Source: Lachnospira pectinoschiza
GTDB taxonomy: Bacteria; Bacillota; Clostridia; Lachnospirales; Lachnospiraceae
Length of the DNA: 64,000 nt
Assembly (NCBI RefSeq): GCF_020564355.1
Contig: NZ_JAJCRR010000005.1
Location: 62,001-126,000, forward strand
Direction: 5' to 3'
How positions within the stretch are numbered: the first letter of the stretch is position 1; every line of letters begins with the position of its first letter. Below, one piece after another: positions 18,151 to 26,823 of this stretch. The notes below the pieces were generated by a model that was not told the DNA's origin, ran no database searches, and worked only from the letters and a program-made list of their open reading frames with translations. The position numbers and the translations under genes are program-made.

Positions 18151-18201
18151 CAATGCTTTCAACATTCATCACATTCTCAACATGCCAAACATTCTCAATC
18201 G
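18140..18201. repeat. Degenerate short tandem repeat at the pseudogene/yitT junction
   Basis: Variants of the 11-12 base unit AACATTCTCAAT / CACATTCTCAAC occur four to five times between the end of the ABC remnant and the stop codon of yitT. In the ABC reading frame it would encode a His/Ser/Gln-rich tail. Confidence 0.55.
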
Positions 18202-19073
18202 TGCGGAATGTCGTGGAAACGACCGTCTAATTCTTCTGTTTTTACCACATTGATAAACGCATGCTCATCAATCGAGCGGATGAGCGGAAGCAGTTCCCGC
18301 TTGGCTTCGGAATTAATAACCGAATAAATCAGTGTCTTTTCCTTTCCTTCATAACAGCCGATACCCTTAAACAGCGTGGCATCGTGATTTGTCATTTCAC
18401 GGATAGCGTGATAAACCTCATCGGATTTATCGGAAATAATAAATAGTGTTTCTTTTTTATATCGTTTATACAGTACCTGAATAACCTGTGTGCTGCAAAA
18501 CTGGAAAATAATCGAATACAGCGCACTCGACCAGCCAAACAGCGCACCCGCAATGACAAGCATAATCACATTTCCGATTAAAATATAATTCCATGCATCA
18601 ATGCCCTTTTCATGTGCAAAGAAAATGCTGATAAAGTCCGTTCCGCCGGTTGTCGTTCCGACATTTAAGCACAGACTGGTGGCAAAGCCGTTTAAAATAC
18701 CGCCGAACACGCTCAGCAGTAAAATGTCGTCCGTAAACATATACGGTGGCAGAATATCGACAAAAATACTCGACAGTACAATGACAACAATTGAATACAG
18801 CGTAAACCGTTTTCCGATGTATTTATAAGCGATATAGGTCGGAAACAGGTTTAACAGGATGTTTAATAAGGTATATGGAATACTAATCCCGAAAAAGGCC
18901 AGTCCGATTTCCTGTAACAACAGGGAAAGTCCCGAAAATCCCCCCGGAAACAGTCCGGCAGTCTTAGCAAAGCAGCGTAAATTCCAAGCATAAAAAATCG
19001 ATGCGGCAATCACCACAAAAAACCGAAACACCTGATAAAATTTCGGGTGTTTTGCCTCTAAAGATTGAAACAT
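18195..19073 (-). CDS. YitT family membrane protein (DUF161/DUF2179)
   Basis: A 292-residue protein with about five to six hydrophobic helices in residues 15-195 ([18 protein letters not shown] and [18 protein letters not shown] among them), followed by a soluble C-terminal DUF2179 domain ([19 protein letters not shown]). These proteins are widespread in Firmicutes; their transport substrate is not established. AAAGGAG lies before ATG on the minus strand. It lies 40 bases downstream of the stop-side neighbourhood of the MATE gene and is read in the opposite order, so the two may or may not share a transcript. Confidence 0.9.
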   Translation of the reverse strand: MFQSLEAKHPKFYQVFRFFVVIAASIFYAWNLRCFAKTAGLFPGGFSGLSLLLQEIGLAFFGISIPYTLLNILLNLFPTYIAYKYIGKRFTLYSIVVIVLSSIFVDILPPYMFTDDILLLSVFGGILNGFATSLCLNVGTTTGGTDFISIFFAHEKGIDAWNYILIGNVIMLVIAGALFGWSSALYSIIFQFCSTQVIQVLYKRYKKETLFIISDKSDEVYHAIREMTNHDATLFKGIGCYEGKEKTLIYSVINSEAKRELLPLIRSIDEHAFINVVKTEELDGRFHDIPHD

Positions 19074-19113
19074 ACAATTCTCCTTTCTGATAAGCGACTT
19101 TGTCGCAAGTGTT

Positions 19114-20442
19114 TTATTTATCGTAGTTCCGATAGCTTCTTATTAATAACGGCAGTTCCGCAATCAGCATGCCAATCCAGCCTGCAAGGTACGAATACGG
19201 CAGGGCTTCAATCTGCAATGAAAATGCAAATACAAGAATGGCGGCGGCAATGACACGCACGCCCATGTTGACAAAACTGCTGATTAAAGTGATTTTTAAA
19301 TCGCCGATACCGCGGAAATATCCCTGAATACCGTTGGTTGCCGCAGGCAGCAGATACATAATGGAAATCAGCCGCAGGTAGGTGACACCGTGGCGGCAGA
19401 CATCTGTATCACTTGTAAACAGCCGCATCAGCGGATTGGCAAATACAAAGCAGATGATAAAAATGATGACACCGTACACCATTTCAATGCGCATGCCGCA
19501 CCGGAAAGCTTCTTTTAAACGGCTCTTTTTTCCGGCACCCTTGCTCTGAGCCATAAGCGCCGTCATAGCGTGTCCGATATTCTGCTCCGGTGTATAGGCA
19601 AAGTCGTCAATACGGTTTACAACGGCAAATGCGGCGGCAATGGCAACACCCATGGAATTGACAATTGCCTGAATCCCAAGCTTTCCAAGCTGGACGGTTG
19701 CCTGCTGCATGGCAGATGCCCAGCCGTAGGAAATCGTTTTGCCAAGCAGAGCCTTATCAAATACCAGCCATTTTTTCCCTAACTGCAAAATCGGCACTTT
19801 TTTCTGAATATAAATAATACACAGCAGGCAGGAAAGTGCTTCACTTAAAACGGTAGAAACCGCACAGCCCTCACTGCCCATATTTAAAAATAGGACAAAA
19901 AACAAATCGCCGAGAATATTGATAACGGCACTGGTAATCAGAAAGTACAGCGGCGACTGGCTGTCACCGAGCGCGCGCAGGGTGCTTGCAAAGCAGTTAT
20001 ACATAAAGGTAAATAAAAGTCCTGCAAATATAATGCGCAGATAATTGATTGTCATACCCATGATAGACGCGTCGACCTGCATTAAAAGCAGAATCGGGCG
20101 GGCAAAGACAATGCACAGCACCGACAAAATCAGTGAAAATGCAATACCAGACAGCATGGTGGTACTAATCTGGCGGTGTAGGCGGTCGTAGTCTTTTGCA
20201 CCGAACTGGTTGCCCATTAAAATACTGGCGCCCATACACAGTCCGTTTAAAAACAGTATAAATAAAGTCGATATCGGGTTACAGATACCCACGGCGGCAA
20301 GCGCCTCTTTTCCGACGTACCGTCCGACAATAATACTGTCAACGGCATTGTAGGTGAGCTGAAAGAGATTTCCCAGCACAAGCGGTATTGTAAAGCTGAT
20401 AAGCTGTGGTGTTATTTTTCCGGTCGTTAAATCCTTTTCCAT
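19114..20442 (-). CDS. MATE family efflux transporter
   Basis: A 442-residue, twelve-helix multidrug and toxic compound extrusion protein, probably driven by a Na+ or H+ gradient. Typical features are FTIPLVLGNLFQLTYNAVDS in helix 1, IVGRYVGKEALAAVG, and GIQGYFRGIGDLKIT in the second half. The start at 20442 follows GGAG with 6 bases of spacing; a longer start at 20454 overlaps that site. A promoter (TTATCA-17-TAAAAT, 20512-20484 on the minus strand) precedes it. Confidence 0.92.
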   Translation of the reverse strand: MEKDLTTGKITPQLISFTIPLVLGNLFQLTYNAVDSIIVGRYVGKEALAAVGICNPISTLFILFLNGLCMGASILMGNQFGAKDYDRLHRQISTTMLSGIAFSLILSVLCIVFARPILLLMQVDASIMGMTINYLRIIFAGLLFTFMYNCFASTLRALGDSQSPLYFLITSAVINILGDLFFVLFLNMGSEGCAVSTVLSEALSCLLCIIYIQKKVPILQLGKKWLVFDKALLGKTISYGWASAMQQATVQLGKLGIQAIVNSMGVAIAAAFAVVNRIDDFAYTPEQNIGHAMTALMAQSKGAGKKSRLKEAFRCGMRIEMVYGVIIFIICFVFANPLMRLFTSDTDVCRHGVTYLRLISIMYLLPAATNGIQGYFRGIGDLKITLISSFVNMGVRVIAAAILVFAFSLQIEALPYSYLAGWIGMLIAELPLLIRSYRNYDK

Positions 20443-20483
20443 AAAAAACTCCATTTCAATAAGCAGTATCTTTTTGCAGGGCT

Positions 20484-20600
20484 ATTTTAGCACACTTTCT
20501 TTTATTTGATAAGAGTTCCGGAGCAAGTTTTGTGTCAAAAAATGCATTAAAAATGTAGAAACAAACAGGAGTGGAAAAACGGCGGGATACAGGGTATAAT
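20484..20600. promoter_or_regulatory. Divergent promoters for the MATE gene and the DUF3791/DUF3990 cassette
   Basis: Leftward: TTATCA (20512-20507) and TAAAAT (20489-20484), 17 bp apart, with extended TGC. Rightward: TGGAAA (20572-20577) and a perfect TATAAT (20595-20600), 17 bp apart. Confidence 0.5.
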
Positions 20601-20630
20601 GAACTTATAAAAATGAGAGCGAGGGTTGAT

Positions 20631-20849
20631 ATGAGTGAGTTGAAAAATAAAATTAATTTCACAGTTGCCTGTGTAGATGAATTTGCTCAAAAAAATAATC
20701 TCAGCGTAAAAGAAGCATTTCAGTATTTATTTCAGTTTAAAGGCATTGAATTTATAAAGGAAAATTATGAAGCAGAGCATACATTGTCGTTTGATACGGT
20801 ATTAGAGGACTTAGGAATTTTGTGTAGGAGAAACGGGGGAAAATTATGA
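20631..20849 (+). CDS. DUF3791 protein, probable antitoxin-like partner
   Basis: The 72-residue protein starts at ATG 20631 behind GAGGG. It reads as a small helical domain (NFTVACVDEFAQKNNLSVKE, FQYLFQFKGIEFI, LEDLGILCRRNGG), the pattern of DUF3791, which recurs beside DUF3990 genes in gut Firmicutes. Its stop overlaps the start of the next gene (ATGA), indicating translational coupling. The antitoxin role is inferred from this arrangement and not shown by the sequence. Confidence 0.7.
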   Translation: MSELKNKINFTVACVDEFAQKNNLSVKEAFQYLFQFKGIEFIKENYEAEHTLSFDTVLEDLGILCRRNGGKL

Positions 20850-21349
20850 GATTATATCATGGAAGCAATACAGGTATCAACAGTATTAATCTTGCAATGT
20901 GCAGACCGTATAAAGATTTCGGAATAGGATTTTATCTGACGGATATAAGAGAGCAGGCAGAAAGAATGGCAGTGAGGGTAGCTAAAATTTATGGTGGTAG
21001 TCCGGTTTTAAATGTTTTTGATATACAAGATGATTTTAGAGAACTGCCGGGGATTAAAATAAAAGATTTTGGAGAACAGACAACAGAGGAATGGGCAAGA
21101 TTTGTTATGAATAACAGAAATCATTCCTTTGACAACATAGAGGATATATTATGCAATCAGGATAATAAATATGATATTGTTATCGGACCGGTAGCAGACG
21201 ATAACATGGCATTGTTATTTCGTCAGTATGAAAATGAAATAATAGATTTTCAAACATTATTAAAAGGCATGGTATATAAGAAAACATCTTCACAATATTC
21301 GTTTCATACAGAAAAAAGTATCAGACTTTTAAGAAAGGTGGAAGATTGA
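20846..21349 (+). CDS. DUF3990 protein, ADP-ribosyltransferase-like putative toxin
   Basis: A 167-residue protein beginning RLYHGSNTGI and GIGFYLTDIREQAERMA. The H-G-S/T start and the G-x-GFYLT motif resemble the NAD-binding strand pattern of ADP-ribosyltransferases (H-Y-E class), which is why DUF3990 is placed near that superfamily. A later acidic patch, YDIVIGPVADDNM, is characteristic of DUF3990. It sits between two small genes in one operon, an arrangement that suggests a toxin with antitoxin partners. Target and activity are unknown. Confidence 0.7.
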   Translation: MRLYHGSNTGINSINLAMCRPYKDFGIGFYLTDIREQAERMAVRVAKIYGGSPVLNVFDIQDDFRELPGIKIKDFGEQTTEEWARFVMNNRNHSFDNIEDILCNQDNKYDIVIGPVADDNMALLFRQYENEIIDFQTLLKGMVYKKTSSQYSFHTEKSIRLLRKVED

Positions 21350-21350
21350 G

Positions 21351-21581
21351 TTGAGTTTACAACAGCAGTTAATGGAGTATATCATTCAGGACATTATTGA
21401 AATGCTTACTGTCCAGCAGGAAATGGAATATGATGAAGCAATGAATAAGTTTTATAATTCAGAAGTATTTGAAAAGCTCCAGGATGAAGAAACCGGTTTA
21501 TATAAGGAAAGTTCAGCATATGTATATGACCTTTTTAAAGATGAAATGAACTTCGGACACATCATACAAGCAGAAATATAG
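21351..21581 (+). CDS. Small acidic protein, third member of the DUF3791/DUF3990 operon
   Basis: A 76-residue acidic, helical protein (EYIIQDIIEMLTVQQEM, DEETGLYKESSAYVYDLFKDE) reads from TTG 21351, two bases after the DUF3990 stop, with an AAGGTGG ribosome site. Similar small proteins accompany DUF3990/DUF3791 genes as far as I recall. It may be a second immunity protein. No named domain is recognised. Confidence 0.65.
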   Translation: MSLQQQLMEYIIQDIIEMLTVQQEMEYDEAMNKFYNSEVFEKLQDEETGLYKESSAYVYDLFKDEMNFGHIIQAEI

Positions 21582-21623
21582 AAAGTAAAAAATCTTTACA
21601 ACAGTAAAGCAGAAAGGAAAAAC

Positions 21624-22079
21624 ATGAGCAATAATACAAATATCAGAAAGATGACCGCAGGGGACAAGCAAGCCGTGATTGAAATGATGCGGGTGTTTTA
21701 TACATCTCCGGCGGTATTTAGCAACGGTTCGGAAAATATATTTTTACAAGATATAGAGGCGTGTACGGGAGAAAATCCGTATCTGGACGGATATATATTT
21801 GCCGCACCGGATTCAGGCGAAATACAGGGCTATGGCATGGTGGCAAAAAGCTTTTCAACGGAATTTGGCAAGCCGTGTGCATGGATTGAAGACATTTATA
21901 TCAAAGATTCCTACAGAGGACTTGGAATCGGAAGCCGCTTTATAGAGCATGTCAAAAAGACCTATGCAGGCTGTGTCATTCGTCTGGAAGTGGAAGAAGA
22001 AAATGAACGGGCAGTAAAAGTTTATGAAAAGAACGGATTTCACGTATTGCCTTACATGGAAATGATAACCAACGATTAG
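21624..22079 (+). CDS. GNAT family N-acetyltransferase
   Basis: A 151-residue acetyltransferase. The acetyl-CoA-binding motif A (IYIKDSYRGLGIGSRFIEHV) is clear near residue 100, followed by the C-terminal EENERAVKVYEKNGF strand-helix. The substrate cannot be inferred. AGAAAGG precedes ATG. It is 42 bases after the putative toxin cassette, possibly in the same transcript, although GNATs are also common as stand-alone genes. Confidence 0.88.
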   Translation: MSNNTNIRKMTAGDKQAVIEMMRVFYTSPAVFSNGSENIFLQDIEACTGENPYLDGYIFAAPDSGEIQGYGMVAKSFSTEFGKPCAWIEDIYIKDSYRGLGIGSRFIEHVKKTYAGCVIRLEVEEENERAVKVYEKNGFHVLPYMEMITND

Positions 22080-22136
22080 AAAAATTTGTAAAAGAAGTTT
22101 TGACAGCCGTAGACAATGTAATACAGATCAATAAGA

Positions 22137-22182
22137 AAATCAGGGGAAAGAAGTTTCTGACGAAGACTTTCCCCTGATTTTT
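22137..22182. terminator. Bidirectional terminator between GNAT and MATE genes
   Basis: AAATCAGGGGAAAG and CTTTCCCCTGATTT form a 14-bp stem, with A and T runs on either side, between convergent genes. Confidence 0.8.
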
Positions 22183-23584
22183 AATTTACAGCAGCATTAT
22201 TTTCAAGCTGTTTTAATTCCCGCAGTTCCCGCACGGTAAAATAACCGCAGACAACCGCTGCCGCCCCGTCCGCAATCGGACCGGCATACATCACGCCGTC
22301 AATTCCCATAAAAATCGGGAAAATGACAATCAACGGAAGCAGGAACAAAATCTGTCTTGTCAGTGACATAAAGACACCCAGCCGCGATTTGCCGATAGAG
22401 TTGAAAAAGTTTGACGTTACCGGCTGGATTCCGTTGATAATTGTAAGGAACATATAAATTCTAAAGTAACGCTCCGAAAACTGGAAATACAGCTCGCTTC
22501 CGTTCCCGAAAGCGCTGATAATCTGTCGCGGAAAAACCTGAAAACAGATAAATGCAATCACGGACAACACCGAAGCGGCACTAAGTGCCAGCAGGTAGGT
22601 ATTGCTTACGCGGCGGTATTTTTTAGCACCGTAATTAAAACCGATAACCGGCTGTGTCCCCTGTGAAATGCCAATGACAAAGGACATGAAAATCATATTG
22701 ACCTTTGTAATAATGCCGGAGCAGGCAAGCGGAATATCACCGCCGTACACGGACTGCGCGCCGTAGTGTGCAAGCGTGTTATTCATGACAATCTGTACAA
22801 CGGTCATGGCAATCTGGTTAAAGCAGGCACTCGCACCCAGCATAAAAATATTGCGGCAGTGTCTTCCGGTAACATGAAAGCTGTCTTTTGTCAGCCGTAT
22901 TGTTTTAAAATGAAACATATAGCGCAGGCTGATGCAAAATGAAATCATCTGTCCGATAATCGTTGCAAGCGCCGCACCGGTCATGCCCATATTCAGGACA
23001 AAAATAAAAACAGGGTCTAAAATCGTATTCACGACAGCGCCAATCAGCATGGAAATCATAGAGTAGCGCGGACTACCGTCAGCTAAAATCAATTTGCTCA
23101 TGCCGGTGTTGGCAATTAGAAACGGAAAGCCGATTGCAGTAATGCGCGTATAAGCTTCTGCATACGGAAGCACGTCTGTGGTTGCGCCGAAAAATTTCAG
23201 CATCGGTGTCAGAAAAATCGTTGTCAGAAGGAAAAGGCTGATTCCGAAAACTGCCATAAGGCACATGCCATTTCCTGCGTATTTTGCGGATTCGTCTTTT
23301 TCACCGGCACCGAGGTGGAGTGAAAAGTTGGTGGCACTGCCGATTCCGAGTAAAAGGGAAATCGCCGTGCAGGTGGTCGAAAGCGGAAAGGCAATATTGG
23401 TTGCCGCATTTCCGAGCATTCCGACACCCTGTCCGATAAAAATCTGGTCGACAATGTTGTAAAGTGCCGTTACCAGCATGGAAATAATGCACGGAATCGC
23501 AAATCCGACTAAAAGCTTGGATTCTTTTTCATATCCTAAAGGATTTTCTTGTGAAGTTTCCAGTGTTGTATCTGATGATTTCAT
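22181..23584 (-). CDS. MATE family efflux transporter (second copy type)
   Basis: A 467-residue MATE protein: ENPLGYEKESKLLVGFAIPC, YNIVDQIFIGQGVGMLGNAA, GSATNFSLHLGAGEKDE and QGTQPVIGFNYGAKKYRR are family hallmarks. It is clearly different from the pump at 19.1-20.4 kb and resembles the clostridial branch with multidrug or organic-cation substrates. ATG 23584 is preceded by GAAAGGA; an in-frame TTG at 23602 lies on that site and is rejected. Confidence 0.92.
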   Translation of the reverse strand: MKSSDTTLETSQENPLGYEKESKLLVGFAIPCIISMLVTALYNIVDQIFIGQGVGMLGNAATNIAFPLSTTCTAISLLLGIGSATNFSLHLGAGEKDESAKYAGNGMCLMAVFGISLFLLTTIFLTPMLKFFGATTDVLPYAEAYTRITAIGFPFLIANTGMSKLILADGSPRYSMISMLIGAVVNTILDPVFIFVLNMGMTGAALATIIGQMISFCISLRYMFHFKTIRLTKDSFHVTGRHCRNIFMLGASACFNQIAMTVVQIVMNNTLAHYGAQSVYGGDIPLACSGIITKVNMIFMSFVIGISQGTQPVIGFNYGAKKYRRVSNTYLLALSAASVLSVIAFICFQVFPRQIISAFGNGSELYFQFSERYFRIYMFLTIINGIQPVTSNFFNSIGKSRLGVFMSLTRQILFLLPLIVIFPIFMGIDGVMYAGPIADGAAAVVCGYFTVRELRELKQLENNAAVN

Positions 23585-23670
23585 AAATCGGTATCCTTTC
23601 AAATGTCTTTAAAATGCTGCTGTAATATGTCAGAAGCACGAAAATAATGTAATTCATTATCTGCGCAAAA

Positions 23671-23734
23671 AGTATAGTATAAATAGAGATAAAAGTCAAA
23701 ATTTCTTGTGCTATTCGATAAATTCAGTTATAAT
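23671..23734. promoter_or_regulatory. Divergent promoters between the MATE pump and the two-TM protein
   Basis: Leftward: TTGACT (23699-23694) and TATACT (23676-23671) with a 17-bp spacer. Rightward: TTGTGC (23706-23711) and TATAAT (23729-23734), also 17 bp. The two -35 boxes are only 7 bases apart. Confidence 0.6.
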
Positions 23735-23762
23735 TTGTTAAAAGGTTACATAAGGTGGGATA

Positions 23763-24488
23763 ATGAGGTTATTAATAGATAAAAAGGACTTAGAATTACT
23801 TCTGGAAAAGAAAAGAGAATTTATCGGAAATAAAGTCGCAATAGATACAATTATTGCAGGAGTTTCATTTTTGCTTTCAGTGTTTACAGCTAGTTATGAT
23901 GATATTTTGGGGATTCCCGGTATTGTATTAAAAACGATTTTTTGTATGATAGGTATTTTATATTGTATGAAGATAGCAAAAGATATTTTTCATATGTATA
24001 AGGATAAATACGACTATAACGATTTAATGAAAGATATAACAGGGTTAGACATGATACAGCATAATCATTCACTGGTAGTAATAAGAAATTTGTTTACAGA
24101 AAACAAGCAGAAATTCCTTGTCTATTATGATGAAAAATGGGACTGCAAACTTTTTCTGAATTATAAGACAATGGATAGAGATAATGAAAATTCTATTCTG
24201 GACAGAGTTGCAGCAGATTTGGCATTGAATAGGGAAGATATGGAATGTCATTACATTACATCAAGAGTACAGGAAAAATATTCTGTCAGCCATGGAGAGA
24301 ATAGAGTTTATAATCACAGATTATATGAATTAAAGATACACCATTTTCCGGAGCAGACCAGACAGACGGATTTTGTTTTAAACGGCAGGCATTACTACTG
24401 GATGACACTGGAAGAAATGGAACACGATGAGAATATTGAAAAAAAGAATATGGAAGTAGTTGATTTTGTAAAAGAATCAATTCCATAA
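23763..24488 (+). CDS. Two-TM membrane protein with C-terminal domain, possibly Nudix-like
   Basis: The 241-residue protein has a short charged N-terminus and two hydrophobic helices (IDTIIAGVSFLLSVFTA, about residues 27-44; IVLKTIFCMIGILYCMKIA, about 57-76). A soluble domain of about 150 residues follows. That domain alternates beta-like stretches (SLVVIRNLFTENKQKFLVYYD, WDCKLFLNYKT) with NRVYNHRLYELKIHHFP and HYYWMTLEEMEHDENI, a layout reminiscent of SMODS-associated Nudix domains found in two-TM proteins. No nucleotide cyclase gene is nearby, and the canonical Nudix box GX5EX7REUXEEXGU is not visible. The gene is low in GC compared with its neighbours. Function unknown. Confidence 0.65.
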   Translation: MRLLIDKKDLELLLEKKREFIGNKVAIDTIIAGVSFLLSVFTASYDDILGIPGIVLKTIFCMIGILYCMKIAKDIFHMYKDKYDYNDLMKDITGLDMIQHNHSLVVIRNLFTENKQKFLVYYDEKWDCKLFLNYKTMDRDNENSILDRVAADLALNREDMECHYITSRVQEKYSVSHGENRVYNHRLYELKIHHFPEQTRQTDFVLNGRHYYWMTLEEMEHDENIEKKNMEVVDFVKESIP

Positions 24489-24497
24489 AATAACCTA

Positions 24498-24526
24498 TTG
24501 TGAAAAAAAACGCATTGTGCTACAAT
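24498..24526 (+). promoter_or_regulatory. Promoter of the thrS leader
   Basis: TTGTGA (24498-24503) and TACAAT (24521-24526) are 17 bp apart, with an extended TGC before the -10. Transcription would start just upstream of the T-box leader. Confidence 0.6.
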
Positions 24527-24554
24527 AGCACTCAGAAAAACAAAAAACTATATT

Positions 24555-24790
24555 GAAAAAGCGATGACAGAAACAGTAGTGTATCCGGAACATACAGAGA
24601 GAACAGCATTTGGTGGAAGCTGTTTATGCAAAAGGTACATGAAGACCATTCCCGAGCTGTGCGTAGAAGAAATCAAGGTTTTGAAGCGTTACCGTGTAGC
24701 TGCGTTATAAGCAAAGAGTGAAATGTAAGGTGGAACCGTGTGTAAGCACCCTTAGATATTGTTACAGTATCTAAGGGTGCTTTTTTTCAA
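24555..24790 (+). promoter_or_regulatory. T-box riboswitch, threonine type
   Basis: The leader shows the elements of a T-box in order: an AGAGA bulge with GGTGGAAGC in stem I (24595-24620), a candidate ACC threonine specifier (24645-24647) in GAAGACCATT, the T-box AAGGTGGAACCGTG (24727-24740), and a terminator in which AGCACCCTTAGATA pairs with TATCTAAGGGTGCT and runs into seven T residues (24745-24787). Uncharged tRNA-Thr would stabilise the antiterminator and switch on thrS. Confidence 0.92.
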
Positions 24791-24817
24791 TATAAATCAA
24801 GAAAAGGAGAAATCACA

Positions 24818-26575
24818 ATGGTAAATTTTAAAGAAGATGAACAGTTAAGCACATTAAACCATTCCTGCGCACATTTAATGGCACAGGCAATCAAGCATCT
24901 TTTCCCACAGGCAAAGTTCTGGGTAGGACCGGTTGTAGCAGAAGGCTTCTACTATGATGTCGATCTGGGAGATGACGTAATCCGTGACGAGGATATTACA
25001 GCAATCGAAAAGGAAATGAAAAAGATTGCAAAATCTGGCAAGAAGATTATCAGAAAAGAAATTTCCAAAGAAGAAGCTATGGAAATGTTCAAAAATGATG
25101 AATATAAATTAGACCTCATTTCCAATCTGGAAGACGGTACAATTTCATGCTACGAGCAGGGTGATTTCACAGACCTCTGCCGCGGACCGCACGTAGACAA
25201 CGTAAAATTATGCCGCAACTTTAAGTTAATCAGACATTCCGGCGCATACTGGAAGGGTGACAGCAAGAATAAAGTATTACAGAGAATCTACGGCGTATGT
25301 TTCCCGACACCGGAAGAACTCGAAGACCATTTAAGACTGCTTGAAGAAGCAAAGGAAAGAGATCACAGAAAAATCGGTAAAGACATGGGACTGTTCATGG
25401 TGGACGACCTTATCGGACGCGGACTTCCGATGTTCTTACCAAAGGGTTACACAATCTGGCAGGAACTGGAAAACTACATTAAAGATAAGGAAAGAAAACT
25501 CGGCTACCTTCATGTCATGACACCTTGTGTCGGTACAGTAAACCTCTACAAGACATCCGGTCACTGGGACCACTACAAGGAAAATATGTTCCCGGCAATG
25601 GAAGTAGAAGGCGAATCTTTCGTATTAAGACCGATGAACTGCCCGCACCACATGATGATTTATGCAAACAGAATGCACTCTTACAAGGATTTACCAATCC
25701 GTATCGGTGAAATTGCACACGATTTCCGTTTTGAAGCCAGCGGAACATTAAAGGGTATCGAAAGAGGAAGACATTTCTGTCAGAACGATGCGCATCTGTT
25801 TGTTACACCGGAACAGATTAAGGATGAATTTACAAAGGTTGTAGATTTGATTTTCAGCACATACAAGGATTTCGGTATTACAGATTACCGCTGTGTACTG
25901 TCCTTACGTGACCCTGAAAATAAGGAAAAGTACCACGATGATGATGAAATGTGGAACAAGGCAGAAAATGGATTAAGAGAAGTTATGAACGACCTCGGTA
26001 TCGAATATACAGAAGAAATCGGCGAAGCCGCTTTCTACGGTCCGAAGCTTGATGTGAATGTAAAACCGGCTGTCGGCAATGAATACACTTTATCAACATG
26101 CCAGCTTGACTTCTGTCTTCCGGCAAAATTCAACCTGTCATACATTGATAAGGACGGCGAAAAGAAGACACCGGTTGTTCTTCACAGAGCAATCCTTGGT
26201 TCACTCGACAGATTTATGGCTTACATCTTAGAGGAAACAAAGGGAAATCTTCCGACATGGCTTGCACCGGTTCAGGTCAAGGTAATGCCGGTTAAGACCG
26301 ATAACGAAGAAATTATGGCATACGCACACGAAATCTGTGACGCACTTGAAGAAAAGAACGTCAGAGTGGAATTAGACGACCGTGCCGAAAAGCTCGGCTA
26401 CCGTATGCGTGAAGGTCAGATTCAGAAAGTACCGTATCTGCTCGTCATCGGTTTCAACGAACAGGAAAACAAGACCGTATCCTACAGACTTCACGGCGAA
26501 GCCAACACAACAGTCCTGCCGCTGAATGAATTTGTAGAAAAGATTGAAAATGAAATCAAGAATAAGTTAAGATAA
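24818..26575 (+). CDS. thrS: Threonyl-tRNA synthetase lacking the N-terminal TGS domain
   Basis: A class II synthetase of 585 residues that charges tRNA-Thr. It begins directly with the editing (N2) domain, LNHSCAHLMAQAIKHLFP, so the about 60-residue TGS domain of the usual 640-residue bacterial enzyme is missing. Editing residues HxxxH and the RGPHVDN motif are present. The catalytic core has motif 2 (FRFEASGTLKGIERGRHF), zinc ligand Cys in RPMNCPHHM, and motif 3 (HRAILGSLDRFMA). The anticodon-binding domain follows. AAGGAG is 8 bases from ATG. Confidence 0.96.
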   Translation: MVNFKEDEQLSTLNHSCAHLMAQAIKHLFPQAKFWVGPVVAEGFYYDVDLGDDVIRDEDITAIEKEMKKIAKSGKKIIRKEISKEEAMEMFKNDEYKLDLISNLEDGTISCYEQGDFTDLCRGPHVDNVKLCRNFKLIRHSGAYWKGDSKNKVLQRIYGVCFPTPEELEDHLRLLEEAKERDHRKIGKDMGLFMVDDLIGRGLPMFLPKGYTIWQELENYIKDKERKLGYLHVMTPCVGTVNLYKTSGHWDHYKENMFPAMEVEGESFVLRPMNCPHHMMIYANRMHSYKDLPIRIGEIAHDFRFEASGTLKGIERGRHFCQNDAHLFVTPEQIKDEFTKVVDLIFSTYKDFGITDYRCVLSLRDPENKEKYHDDDEMWNKAENGLREVMNDLGIEYTEEIGEAAFYGPKLDVNVKPAVGNEYTLSTCQLDFCLPAKFNLSYIDKDGEKKTPVVLHRAILGSLDRFMAYILEETKGNLPTWLAPVQVKVMPVKTDNEEIMAYAHEICDALEEKNVRVELDDRAEKLGYRMREGQIQKVPYLLVIGFNEQENKTVSYRLHGEANTTVLPLNEFVEKIENEIKNKLR

Positions 26576-26610
26576 TTCCATTGGGCTTTGTGATGGGATA
26601 ATAACGGCAG

Positions 26611-26655
26611 ACAGCCGGCAGACCTGATAAAACGGGACTGCCGGCTGTTTTGTAT
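26611..26655 (+). terminator. Terminator of thrS
   Basis: ACAGCCGGCAG (26611-26621) pairs with CTGCCGGCTGT (26638-26648) and is followed by a T-rich stretch. Confidence 0.75.
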
Positions 26656-26823
26656 TTTCGTTCATACTAACACCATAACTATGTAAAAAAAATAACTTTG
26701 CTTTATTTTTAGTAAATTATTGTGTACAATATTACGTAAGAATGTTTTGCGGTGAAATGTATGACTATATTAATACGACACATAATATAAATAAATGTTT
26801 CACACGCAGGAATGGAGCAGATT

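Noticed and set aside
23763..24488. Complete CBASS or Pycsar operon
   Set aside because: No nucleotidyltransferase or cyclase gene lies on either side; only the two-TM protein is present.
26812..26823. ATG 26812 as the start of the hydrogenase partner gene
   Set aside because: AGGA directly abuts this ATG with no proper spacing, whereas GGAG is 6 bases before TTG 26824. Kept as an alternative only.
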